A stretch of DNA of 64,000 bases from Prado023 sp963714995 (lineage in GTDB: Bacteria; Actinomycetota; Actinomycetes; S36-B12; CAIYMF01), in the NCBI GenBank assembly GCA_963714995.1, contig CAVQQP010000019.1, forward strand, positions 372,001 to 436,000, read 5' to 3'. The notes under the pieces are model-generated. The model was given only the letters and a program-made list of their open reading frames with translations, was not told where the DNA came from and ran no database searches. Of this stretch, positions 9,124-16,382 are shown piece by piece. Each line of letters begins with the position of its first letter. Position 1 is the first letter of the stretch. The position numbers and the translations under genes are program-made.

Positions 9124-9970
9124 TCAGGGAGTGCTCGGCCCCAGTCCCGTGAGCCGGGCCTTGGCATACAGGCAGACGGCGGCGGCGGTGGCGAGGTTGA
9201 GGCTCTCGGCCCGACCGAGGAGGGGGATCCGGACGACGTGGTCCACGGATCCCAGCACCTCGGCCGGCAGGCCGTGCGCCTCGTTGCCGAGCACCCAGGC
9301 GATCCGACCGCCCAGGAGCCCCTCGCGCTCGGCGGTGAACAGGTCGGTCGCGTCCGGCGTGACGTCGGCGGCCAGGGTCCGGTAGCCGGCGGCCCGCAGC
9401 GCGGCGATCGCCTCGAGCGTCTCCCCCGCGTCGACGACGGGCAGGTGGAACAGCGAGCCGGCCGTGGCGCGCACGCACTTGGGGTTCGTCGGGTCGACGG
9501 AGCGGACCGACAGCGCGACACCGAGGGCTCCCGCCGCGTCCGCGACCCGGATCAGTGCACCCGCGTTGCCCGGGTCGGACATCTCGTGGGCAAGGACGAC
9601 CTGACCGGGTCCGTCGATCGCCAGCAGGCCGGCGAACGTGCCGGGCTCCCAGCGACACACCGCCACGACGCCCTGCGGCGTCTGGGCCGAGACGAGCCCG
9701 GCGAACCCCGGCCGCATCGACCACGTGCAGCGCCACGCCCGCGGCCCGCGCCGCCGTGACCACCTCGTGGCGCCGATCGACCCACTCCTCGTCGACGAGC
9801 ACCTCGACAGCGGCTCCGGCGAACAGGGCCTCGCGGACCGCCTGCGGGCCCTCGGCCAGGAACTGCCCGCGTGCGCGCCGGTGCTTGGCCACGGTCAGCT
9901 GGCGGGCGTCGCGCACGCGCGCGGACCGAGCGCTCAGCACGGGCTCATCAGCGGGCACGCGGGACAGCAT
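9124..9970 (-). CDS. SpoU/TrmH family RNA 2'-O-methyltransferase, one frameshift
   Basis: SAM-dependent ribose methylase, usually acting on 23S rRNA when placed beside rplT and pheS. The N-terminal substrate-binding domain reads from ATG 9970 (ARQLTVAKHRRARGQFLAEGPQ split over the L30e-like fold). The SPOUT domain shows all three knot motifs: LAHEMSDPGNAGALIRVADA, WVLGNEAHGL and IPLLGRAESLNLATAAAV. The frame changes by one base at about 9715-9735. Gene order rplT - methylase - pheS is common in actinobacteria. The exact methylated nucleotide is not deducible. Confidence 0.9.
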
Positions 9971-9991
9971 GTCAGGTCCTGGCGGACATGC

Positions 9992-10030
9992 GTGGGCCCC
10001 GCCGCTCCCCACGGGGAGGACGGGGCCCAC
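9992..10030 (-). terminator. Long hairpin after rplT
   Basis: GTGGGCCCCG (9992-10001) and CGGGGCCCAC (10021-10030) form a perfect 10-bp stem; inside it CTCCCC (10005-10010) pairs with GGGGAG (10013-10018). It lies 16 bases past the rplT stop. There is no U-tract, as is usual for actinobacterial terminators. It should end the infC-rpmI-rplT transcript. Confidence 0.85.
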
Positions 10031-10046
10031 GGACCGACGGGTCGGG

Positions 10047-10421
10047 TCAGGCGGCCGGGGTCGAGGCCGGCAGCGCAGCGCGCGCGGTCTCGACCAGCGA
10101 GGCGAACGCCGCCTCGTCGTTCACGGCCAGCTCGGCCAGCATGCGGCGATCGACCTCGACGCCGGCGGCCTTCAGGCCCTGGATGAACCGGTTGTAGGTC
10201 ATGCCGTGCGCACGGGACGCAGCGTTGATGCGCTGGATCCAGAGGCGACGGAAGTCGCCCTTGCGGTCCTTGCGGTGGTCGTAGGCGTAGACACCTGAAT
10301 GGGTGACCTGCTCCTTGGCCTTGCGGTAGAGCCGGGAGCGCTGACCGCGGTAGCCGCTGGCCTTCTCCAGGATCTCGCGGCGCTTCTTATGGGCGTTGAC
10401 TGCCCGCTTCACGCGTGCCAC
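10047..10421 (-). CDS. rplT: 50S ribosomal protein L20
   Basis: Binds 23S rRNA early in large-subunit assembly. 124 residues, starting MARVKRAVNAHKKRREIL, with the conserved YRGQRSRLYRKAKEQV and WIQRINAASRAHGMTYNRFI. GTG at 10421 is preceded by GAAGGAG at six bases. Last gene of the IF3 operon; the acidic, Ala/Pro-rich tail is normal for actinobacteria. Confidence 0.98.
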   Translation of the reverse strand: MARVKRAVNAHKKRREILEKASGYRGQRSRLYRKAKEQVTHSGVYAYDHRKDRKGDFRRLWIQRINAASRAHGMTYNRFIQGLKAAGVEVDRRMLAELAVNDEAAFASLVETARAALPASTPAA

Positions 10422-10454
10422 GTGTTACTCCTTCGTGTTCGGGTTCGGGGACAG

Positions 10455-10652
10455 TCAGCGCATGCCGAGCAGGCGCTTGACGTTCTTGCTGTCGGCGGAC
10501 GAGACAGGCGAGTCGGCCTGCAGCTTGCGCGAGCGCTTGCTCGACTTCACCTCGAGGCGGTGGCGCTTGTTGACCTGCTCGTGCATGAGCGTGCCCGAGC
10601 CGGTCTTCTTGACCCGCTTCTTGGTGCCGCTGTGCGTCTTCATCTTCGGCAT
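10455..10652 (-). CDS. rpmI: 50S ribosomal protein L35
   Basis: Small basic ribosomal protein of 65 residues, MPKMKTHSGTKKRVKKTGSG at its start and SKRSRKL with NVKRLLGM at its end. ATG at 10652 is chosen over an upstream in-frame start because AGGAG lies eight bases before it and the family always begins MPKMKTH. Between infC and rplT. Confidence 0.97.
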   Translation of the reverse strand: MPKMKTHSGTKKRVKKTGSGTLMHEQVNKRHRLEVKSSKRSRKLQADSPVSSADSKNVKRLLGMR

Positions 10653-10734
10653 CGTTGCTTCTCCTAGGTTCACCGCGTGCGGGTCGTACCGCTGCGGGCT
10701 TGTCCGCGATGGTCACCCATCGCGAGGTTCGTGG

Positions 10735-11331
10735 TCAGGCCCCGGATGAGTCCAGGGCCTCGGTGGCTTCCGCTCCCGGGTTCTTGCGGGCCGCCTCGCG
10801 CTCAGCGCGCGCGTCCGCCTTCTTCTTGGTCGGGGCCACCACCATGATCATGTTGCGGCCGTCCTGCTTCGGCGAGCTCTCGACGATCCCGTACTCGGCG
10901 ATCTCCTCGGCCATCCGCTGCAGCAGCCGGTAGCCGAGCTCGGGGCGCGACTGCTCGCGGCCGCGGAACATGATCGTGATCTTGACCTTGTCGCCCTGCT
11001 TGAGGAACCGCACCACGTGACCCTTCTTGGTCTCGTAGTCATGCGGGTCGATCTTCGGACGGAGCTTCATCTCCTTGATGACCGTGTTGACCTGCTTCTT
11101 GCGGTCCTCACGGGCCTTCACGGCCGACTCGTACTTGAACTTGCCGTAGTCCATGAGCTTGCAGACCGGCGGCTTGCCGTCCGGGGCCACCTCGACCAGG
11201 TCGAGGTCAGCCTCGACAGCCAGTCGCAGGGCGTCCTCGATGCGGACGATGCCGACCTGCTCGCCGTTGGGGCCAACGAGTCGTACTTCAGGGACGCGGA
11301 TCCGATCGTTGATCCGGGGCTCGACGCTGAT
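10735..11331 (-). CDS. infC: Translation initiation factor IF-3, probable AUC start
   Basis: Controls start-codon fidelity and subunit dissociation. N-domain PRINDRIRVPEVRLVGPNG, linker, and C-domain motifs PVCKLMDYGKFKYE, KEMKLRPKID, FRGREQSRPELGYRLL and SSPKQDGRNMIMVVAP are all present. The homologous region begins ISVEPRIND. An ATC at 11331 lies four bases after a perfect AAGGAGG (11337-11343), and upstream in-frame ATG/GTG codons have no ribosome site and would add an arginine-rich tail unlike IF-3. IF-3 genes are known for rare AUU/AUC starts used for self-control. From ATC the protein has 198 residues. Confidence 0.93.
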   Translation of the reverse strand: MSVEPRINDRIRVPEVRLVGPNGEQVGIVRIEDALRLAVEADLDLVEVAPDGKPPVCKLMDYGKFKYESAVKAREDRKKQVNTVIKEMKLRPKIDPHDYETKKGHVVRFLKQGDKVKITIMFRGREQSRPELGYRLLQRMAEEIAEYGIVESSPKQDGRNMIMVVAPTKKKADARAEREAARKNPGAEATEALDSSGA

Positions 11332-11601
11332 GGCGCCTCCTTGGGTCGCGTGTCGTGTGCGCGACCGCCGCCACCCTCGGTCAGGGTGGCCGGGCCCCTC
11401 ATGGGAAGAGGCCCGCTCACGGGCAGGTGAGCAGGCCTCGAGACGCCGGCGCAGCACCGGCACCGGATGGACTGGCCATCCGGTTCACTACCCGACTGCC
11501 CAAGGGCCGTCCGGGTGGGAGTTCGAGACCCCTCTTCTCCGCCAACCACCCCTTCGGCGCGTGCACCGAGTTGGGGCAGATCGGTCGTCCATGACAGGGT
11601 A
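11332..11601 (-). promoter_or_regulatory. Long structured leader of infC-rpmI-rplT
   Basis: Read on the minus strand, TACCCT (11596-11601) is a good -10, giving an RNA leader of roughly 250 bases. It holds CCACCCT/AGGGTGG (11371-11389, perfect 7-bp stem, 28 bases before the ribosome site), a second GC hairpin CGGGCCTC/GAGGGGCCCG around 11390-11414, and CCTCTTCCC near 11403-11411 that could instead pair with GGAGAAGAGG near 11530-11539. Such mutually exclusive pairing suggests attenuation or L20/IF-3 feedback. Structures were judged by eye only. Confidence 0.5.
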
Positions 11602-11606
11602 GCAGG

Positions 11607-11999
11607 ATGACTGAGGTTCCCACGAATCCCGACAGCCCTGGCCAGGCAGGCTCCAGCGTGCTCGATCCGGTGGAGGTCGACCAGGCCGTGCGGGACATCG
11701 GCGAGGTCCCGGCCGTCGAGGTGATCACGACCGTGGCGCTGCACCTGATGAGCGCCGCCGCGGTCAAGTGCGGCCTCGGCGAGGAGGGCGACGACGCCCT
11801 GGACCTCGACGAGGCACGCAAGCTGATCAACGCGCTCGCCGGCCTCGTGGTCACCTCGGCCCCGGATCTCGGCACGTTCCATGCCGGGCCGCTGCGTGAT
11901 GCGCTGAAGTCCCTGCAGCTGGCGTTCCGGGAGGCCTCCGAGTTCCCCGACCCGCCCGGGCAGGGACCCGGCGAGAAGCTGACCGGTCCGGTCATCTGA
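11607..11999 (+). CDS. DUF1844 family protein
   Basis: 130-residue protein of unknown role. The DUF1844 core spans about residues 30-110: DIGEVPAVEVITTVALHLMS, CGLGE, DLDEARKLINALAGLV and LRDALKSLQLAFRE. Acidic, helical, no signal or membrane segment. It is a long-standing neighbour of infC in actinobacteria and is transcribed divergently from it, sharing a 275-base gap. Confidence 0.88.
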   Translation: MTEVPTNPDSPGQAGSSVLDPVEVDQAVRDIGEVPAVEVITTVALHLMSAAAVKCGLGEEGDDALDLDEARKLINALAGLVVTSAPDLGTFHAGPLRDALKSLQLAFREASEFPDPPGQGPGEKLTGPVI

Positions 12000-12063
12000 G
12001 GTTCGCCCGCCGAGGTGGTGCGGCCGGGCGGTGCCGCCCGTGCCGGTCCGCGGGAGGCGGCCG

Positions 12064-12825
12064 CTACTCGACGACCGTGACGGCAAGGACGCCGTCGAAC
12101 ACCTCGCGCAGCGCCGCTGACTGCGACATCCGCCTGGCGAGGACCTCCGCGCGGTGCTCCGCCTGCCCGGCGGGCAGGTCCTCGGTGAACCGCACCTCGA
12201 GCACGAGATCGGCAGAGCGATCCGCCCTCTGAGCGGGGCCCTCCTCCGCCGCTGATGGCCCGACGGCGCCGGGGCCGGCGAGGCGCACCTGGATCTCGCC
12301 ACTGGCCAGGACCGGACCGAGCTCGGCGATCACGGCCTCGCGCACCGCGGGGTCCACCCACGGGTCGGGCCACGGCTCCCCGGAGGCGAGGCGTGCCAGG
12401 GCGACGCCCTCGATGCGCAGGGCGTGCGGGGATCCCGGGTCCACCACCAGCGCGCGGCCACCCTCGGCCAGGACTGCGGCAGCGGCCCGGGTCGCCTCCA
12501 CCGGCAGGGGCCGCGCCGCGGCATCCCACGTGGCCAGCGGCACCATCCCCGTGAACGCCAGCCCCAGTGGGCTGCCGTCAGGCTCGCGCACCGACACCGC
12601 CGCCACGGCGCGGTCGGATCCGGCGCACGGGTCGGAGTCGTCACCCTCCAGCAGGTCGCCGTCCACCTCGACGAGCGGCACGAGCACCCGGTGGGCCGCC
12701 AGGCACATCACGACCTCACCGATCCCCGCCGCACCGGACGCCCGACGGGCCAGCACCTCGGCGACATCGGACGGCACGGAGCCGTCGTCGGCGGCGAACG
12801 CCCCCGGACCGGTCAGGTCGCCCAT
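12064..12825 (-). CDS. SseB-like protein
   Basis: 253 residues from ATG 12825. The middle resembles the SseB N-terminal fold seen in many actinobacterial proteins: VLVPLVEVDGD, AVAAVSVREPDGSPLGLAFTG, the DAAARPLPVEATRAAAAVL segment and GGRALVVDPGSPHALRI. The last 60 residues are a second alpha/beta domain without an obvious name. Its start lies inside the 3' end of the carboxyltransferase gene (13-base overlap), so it is likely co-transcribed with accD/accA-like genes. Role unknown. Confidence 0.75.
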   Translation of the reverse strand: MGDLTGPGAFAADDGSVPSDVAEVLARRASGAAGIGEVVMCLAAHRVLVPLVEVDGDLLEGDDSDPCAGSDRAVAAVSVREPDGSPLGLAFTGMVPLATWDAAARPLPVEATRAAAAVLAEGGRALVVDPGSPHALRIEGVALARLASGEPWPDPWVDPAVREAVIAELGPVLASGEIQVRLAGPGAVGPSAAEEGPAQRADRSADLVLEVRFTEDLPAGQAEHRAEVLARRMSQSAALREVFDGVLAVTVVE

Positions 12826-13610
12826 GCATCGAACCTCTCGAACCGCCGTCGGGGATCCTGCCCCGCGATCACCTCCCGGAGGGACGCGGCCACCTCGTCT
12901 GCGGCCACCGACACCCATCCGGGGTCGGACTCGCGCACGACTCGGTCGATGAACCCTAGCTCGGCGAGGGCGTGCGCCCCGATCCGCTGGTCCCAGGCGA
13001 TCTGTGCCGGATCGTGGGTGCCGCCGTGCCGGATGGCCGCCGCCCCCTCCGGCGCCAGCGGCGAGACCCACGTGTGCGACCCGGCGACGATCCGGTCGGC
13101 GGCGAGCAGGGCCAGTGCCGCTCCCCCGGTCCCGGCGCCCAGCAGCAGGGCAACGGTCGGGCGGGGCACGGACACGAGGTCCAGCATGACCCGCGAGATC
13201 TCACCGGCGATCCCGGACTGCTCACCCTCGACCGACAGCTGTGCGCCCAGCGTGTCGACGAGGGTGACCACCGGCAGCCCCCACGACCGCGCCAGGGCGA
13301 TGCCCCGGCGGATGGTGCGCAGGCCACCGACGGTCAGCGGCTGGCCCGAGCGTCGGTCCGTGGTGGCCGCGACCACCACCGGGATGCCATGGAGGCGCCC
13401 CAGCCCCACCAGGGCGCCCTGGGCGATGTCGCCCTGCATCGTGCCGGGGAGGACCACCATGTCCGACAGGTGCTCGGCCAGGAACTGCTCGGGATCGATG
13501 CGGTCGGCCCGACGCGAGACCTCGACGTACTCCCAGAGCTGGGCCGCTGACTCCGGCTCGCCAGGCACCCGCGCCCTCGCGACGGGCCCGACGTCCGGGG
13601 CGTCAGGCAA
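12813..13610 (-). CDS. Acetyl-CoA carboxylase carboxyltransferase alpha-like subunit
   Basis: Crotonase-fold carboxyltransferase half of about 265 residues. The oxyanion-hole glycines appear in GAGTGGAALALLAADRIV, and the C-terminal half of the site in SPLAPEGAAAI followed by AQIAWDQRIGAHALAELGFI, where canonical AccA has EGCAAI; the Cys is replaced by Ala, as in many actinobacterial homologues. DTLGAQLSVEGEQSGIAGEI matches the conserved DTPGAxPGxxAEERGQ region. It overlaps the beta-like gene by eight bases. Together they would transfer a carboxyl group from biotin to an acyl-CoA, but no biotin carrier gene is nearby. Confidence 0.82.
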   Translation of the reverse strand: MPDAPDVGPVARARVPGEPESAAQLWEYVEVSRRADRIDPEQFLAEHLSDMVVLPGTMQGDIAQGALVGLGRLHGIPVVVAATTDRRSGQPLTVGGLRTIRRGIALARSWGLPVVTLVDTLGAQLSVEGEQSGIAGEISRVMLDLVSVPRPTVALLLGAGTGGAALALLAADRIVAGSHTWVSPLAPEGAAAIRHGGTHDPAQIAWDQRIGAHALAELGFIDRVVRESDPGWVSVAADEVAASLREVIAGQDPRRRFERFDAWAT

Positions 13611-14295
13611 GGGCCACGACCCGATCGGCCCAGAGGCGCAGGATCGTCGCCCAGCGGCCGTGCAGCTCGTCCCAGGGGACCACCGCGTCGATCAGTCCCC
13701 GCGACGCCAGGTTCTCCGCGGTCTGGATGCCGTCGGGGAACACCTGGCCGGTGATGGCCGTGAAGGCGCGGGGGCCGAGGAAGCCCACCATCGCCCCGGG
13801 TTCGGCGGTGGTGATGTCCCCGGCCGATCCCAGCGTGGCCAGGACGCCCCCGGTGGTGGGTCCGCACAGGTGCACGAGGTAGGGAAGCCCCGCGGCGCGG
13901 TGCTCGGCCAGCGCGGCCGCGATCGCGACCATCTGCACGAAGGCCGGCGCACCCTCCTGCATCCGTGTCCCGCCGGACCGGGGCATTGCCACAAGCGGCA
14001 TTCCATTGGCCGTCGCCCGGCGCACGGCGGCAACAACTCGCGCGGCCGTTCCCACTCCGACTGACCCACCGAGGAATCCGAACTCCCACGCAAGGATCGC
14101 GGTTTGAACTCCACCAATTCGGGCATCTCCGGCCAGAACGGACTCATCGGATCCTGACGCATTTGCGGCCGCCTGCAACTCCCGGACATAGCTGTCCGAC
14201 AATGGGTCGACAGCAGGGAATGCGCCACCCCATCGGCGGAATGAATCCGGATCGGTGGCGGCCAGCACGGCGTCGGCGGCGGAGAGCGCGTTCAC
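13603..14295 (-). CDS. Acetyl-CoA carboxylase carboxyltransferase beta-like subunit, no zinc ribbon
   Basis: 230 residues from GTG 14295. Biotin-site motifs GDARIGG, AMPRSGGTRMQEG, CGPTTGGVLATL and GAMVGFLGPRAF-TAITGQVFPDG match AccD. The four-cysteine zinc ribbon that begins E. coli AccD is absent. Start choice rests on TACCGT six bases before the GTG (leaderless); upstream in-frame sequence is not AccD-like. First gene of the accD-accA-sseB-like minus-strand set. The 5' half is visibly less GC-rich than its surroundings. Confidence 0.82.
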   Translation of the reverse strand: MNALSAADAVLAATDPDSFRRWGGAFPAVDPLSDSYVRELQAAANASGSDESVLAGDARIGGVQTAILAWEFGFLGGSVGVGTAARVVAAVRRATANGMPLVAMPRSGGTRMQEGAPAFVQMVAIAAALAEHRAAGLPYLVHLCGPTTGGVLATLGSAGDITTAEPGAMVGFLGPRAFTAITGQVFPDGIQTAENLASRGLIDAVVPWDELHGRWATILRLWADRVVALA

Positions 14296-14301
14296 CCCTC
14301 G

Positions 14302-14307
14302 ACGGTA
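14302..14307 (-). promoter_or_regulatory. -10 element, leaderless carboxyltransferase gene
   Basis: TACCGT with a six-base spacer before GTG 14295 on the minus strand; no Shine-Dalgarno sequence. Confidence 0.5.
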
Positions 14308-14479
14308 TCGCGAAGAACAATCTGGCCTAAATGGGGGTTCAACGCGCATCATTAGCCCAAACGGGTGAATCCTTGTCACTCGTACGGCCGAAATTTATCG
14401 TCAGATGGCCCTGGGGGGCTTCATCGGGGGGCGGTTTCGGTCCGACATGGGACGTGGACAACCCAGGGAGGACAAGACC

Positions 14480-16382
14480 ATGAGCACAACAGCGAACCGG
14501 ACGCGGGGAGCAGTGCCCACCCGAATGGCGGCGGCAATTGCTGCCCTTTCCCTATTGGCCATGCCCGTACCGGCAGGGGCACAGGGGTCGGGTCGTACTG
14601 TGCTGCTGACGCTGACCGAGGGCGCGAGCCTCTCGCAGCTGGCCGACACCGTCGGCGCGCTCGGTGGGCGGGTGCTGGCCACCCTCGAGCTGTCCGACTC
14701 CCTGCTCGTCGAGCTGCCCACGGGCGTGGGCGCCCCGGCCGGCTCCGCCGAGATCCCCGACACCCCGATGAAGGTCAACGGGACGCGCACGACGGACGCC
14801 GCTCAACGAGCCCACGTACCGCGAGACGATCGAGCGCGCCGACGGGCTCGCAGCGTCGGCACGGGCGTGACAGTCGCCCTGGTCGACACCGGCGTGGCAG
14901 ACGCTGCCGGATCTCGAACGTCGTGCACCTGCACATCAACGGCGTCGAGTGCGAGGACGAGGCGACGGCCTCGGACACGGCACCTTCCTCGCCGGCATCA
15001 TCGGCGGGACGTCGGGACCAGTTCCAGGGCGTCGCACCCGGCGCGACGCTGCTCGACGTCAAGGTTGCCGACGACGAGGGCACCACCTCGCTGTCGCAAG
15101 GTGCTCGCGGGCCTGGAGAAGCGGTCGAGACCTGGCGACGAGGTCGACGTGGTGAACATCAGCCTGTCCACCGGGAGCCCGCTGCCGCCCTCGTTCGATC
15201 CGCTGGCGCGCGCTCTGGAGCGCCTGTGGGCCGGCGGCGTGACCGTCGTGACCGCGGCCGGCAACGACGGCCCCGACACCGACAGCGTCGCCTCCCCCGG
15301 CAACGATCCGGTCCTGCTCACCGTCGGCGCCCTCGACGAGGAAGGCCACGCCAGACGCGAGCAACGACGCGGTGGCGGAGTTCAGCTCTCGCGGGGACCG
15401 AGTACTCCGTCGCCAAGCCCGACCTGGTGGCGCCGGGCGTGTCCCTTGATCTCCACGGCCGCACCGGACAGCATCGCGCTACACGCGACAACCCTGAGTC
15501 GCACGTCGGCGATGGCCGTACATGCGCGGCTCCGGAACCTCGATGTCCGCGGCCGTGGTCTCGGGCGCGGCCGCCGCGGTCCTGGCCGGCCAACGCCGAC
15601 GTCTGACACCCGAACGGTGTGAAGGCGCTGCTCGACGCACAACGCACCTACGAGCTGGCCGAAGCGATGGTGCGGGCGCCGGCGCGCTGGACCTCGAGCA
15701 AGGCGCTTGTGACGCGCCAAGGACGCTCCGCCGAACCCCGACCCAGGACGTCCCGCTCGCCGACCCCGGCGAGTGGGGACCCGACGAGGAGACGCCGACG
15801 CGTGGGCCGCCTTCGCAGCCGCGTGGGAGGCCGGGCGACTTCGAGGCAGTCAAGGCGGCCTGGGCCGCAGCTGAGCTGGCAGACCCAGCAGTGGGCGCCC
15901 GCTTCTGGGCGATGGCGGTTGTCTCGGCTCCCTGGATTCCGCGGACGGAGGCTCGCGAGGGCAGCTCGTGGCTGGGCAGCCCGGTCGTGGGCAGCTCGCG
16001 TGCCTGGGCGATCGACGAGTGGCTGGCTCGCGGTCCTGGGCAGCTCGCGGTCATGGGCAGCTCGCGGCATGGGCCTCGCGGATGGGCAGCCCGTCCTGGA
16101 GCTGACGCTCTGGAGCCGACTGGGAGGCTCGCGCGCTGGGCAGCTCGACGAATGGCTGCCCGTCGTGGGCGCACGAGTCCTGGAGCGCTCGCGGACTGGG
16201 CCGCCCGATCGTGGGCCGCGCTCCTGGAGCGCCCGCTCATGGGCAGCCCGCGGCCTGGGCGCACTGACGTCTGGGAGCGCTCGGTGCGTGGAGCTCGCAC
16301 GGTCCTGGAGCACGCGGTCCTGGAGCGTGACTGGCAGAGCTGCGCCAGACGGCTGCGGACTACTCGTGGACGCATGCCGTGA
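14480..16382 (+). CDS. Secreted subtilisin-like (S8) protease with Ser-Trp repeats, several frameshifts
   Basis: ATG 14480 has GGGAGGA seven bases upstream. A signal peptide (TRMAAAIAALSLLAMPVPAGA) leads, then an inhibitor-like propeptide and the catalytic set: Asp in VTVALVDTGVAD, His in DGLGHGTFLAGIIGG, the oxyanion Asn in VVTAAGNDGPD, and Ser in SGTSMSAAVVSGAAAAVLAG. These motifs fall in all three plus-strand frames, so at least four single-base shifts lie between 14800 and 15700. After about 15950 the DNA encodes a Trp-rich tail of SSW-type units. Motif integrity argues for a real protease with sequencing indels, but a decaying gene cannot be excluded. End point uncertain. Confidence 0.75.
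15955..16345 (+). repeat. Degenerate Ser-Ser-Trp coding repeats
   Basis: Roughly twenty imperfect units built on TGGGCAGCTCG or TCCTGGAGCGC, spaced 12-24 bases, coding for (A/G)-S-S-W or S-W-S-A-R when read in frame. This is the C-terminal tail of the subtilase. The frame drifts repeatedly, as expected of indels in a repetitive tract. Confidence 0.6.

Noticed and set aside
11460..11545. A complete tRNA gene
   Set aside because: The 3' half fits, but no 5' acceptor strand GGAGAAG, D-arm or anticodon stem can be drawn within 100 bases.
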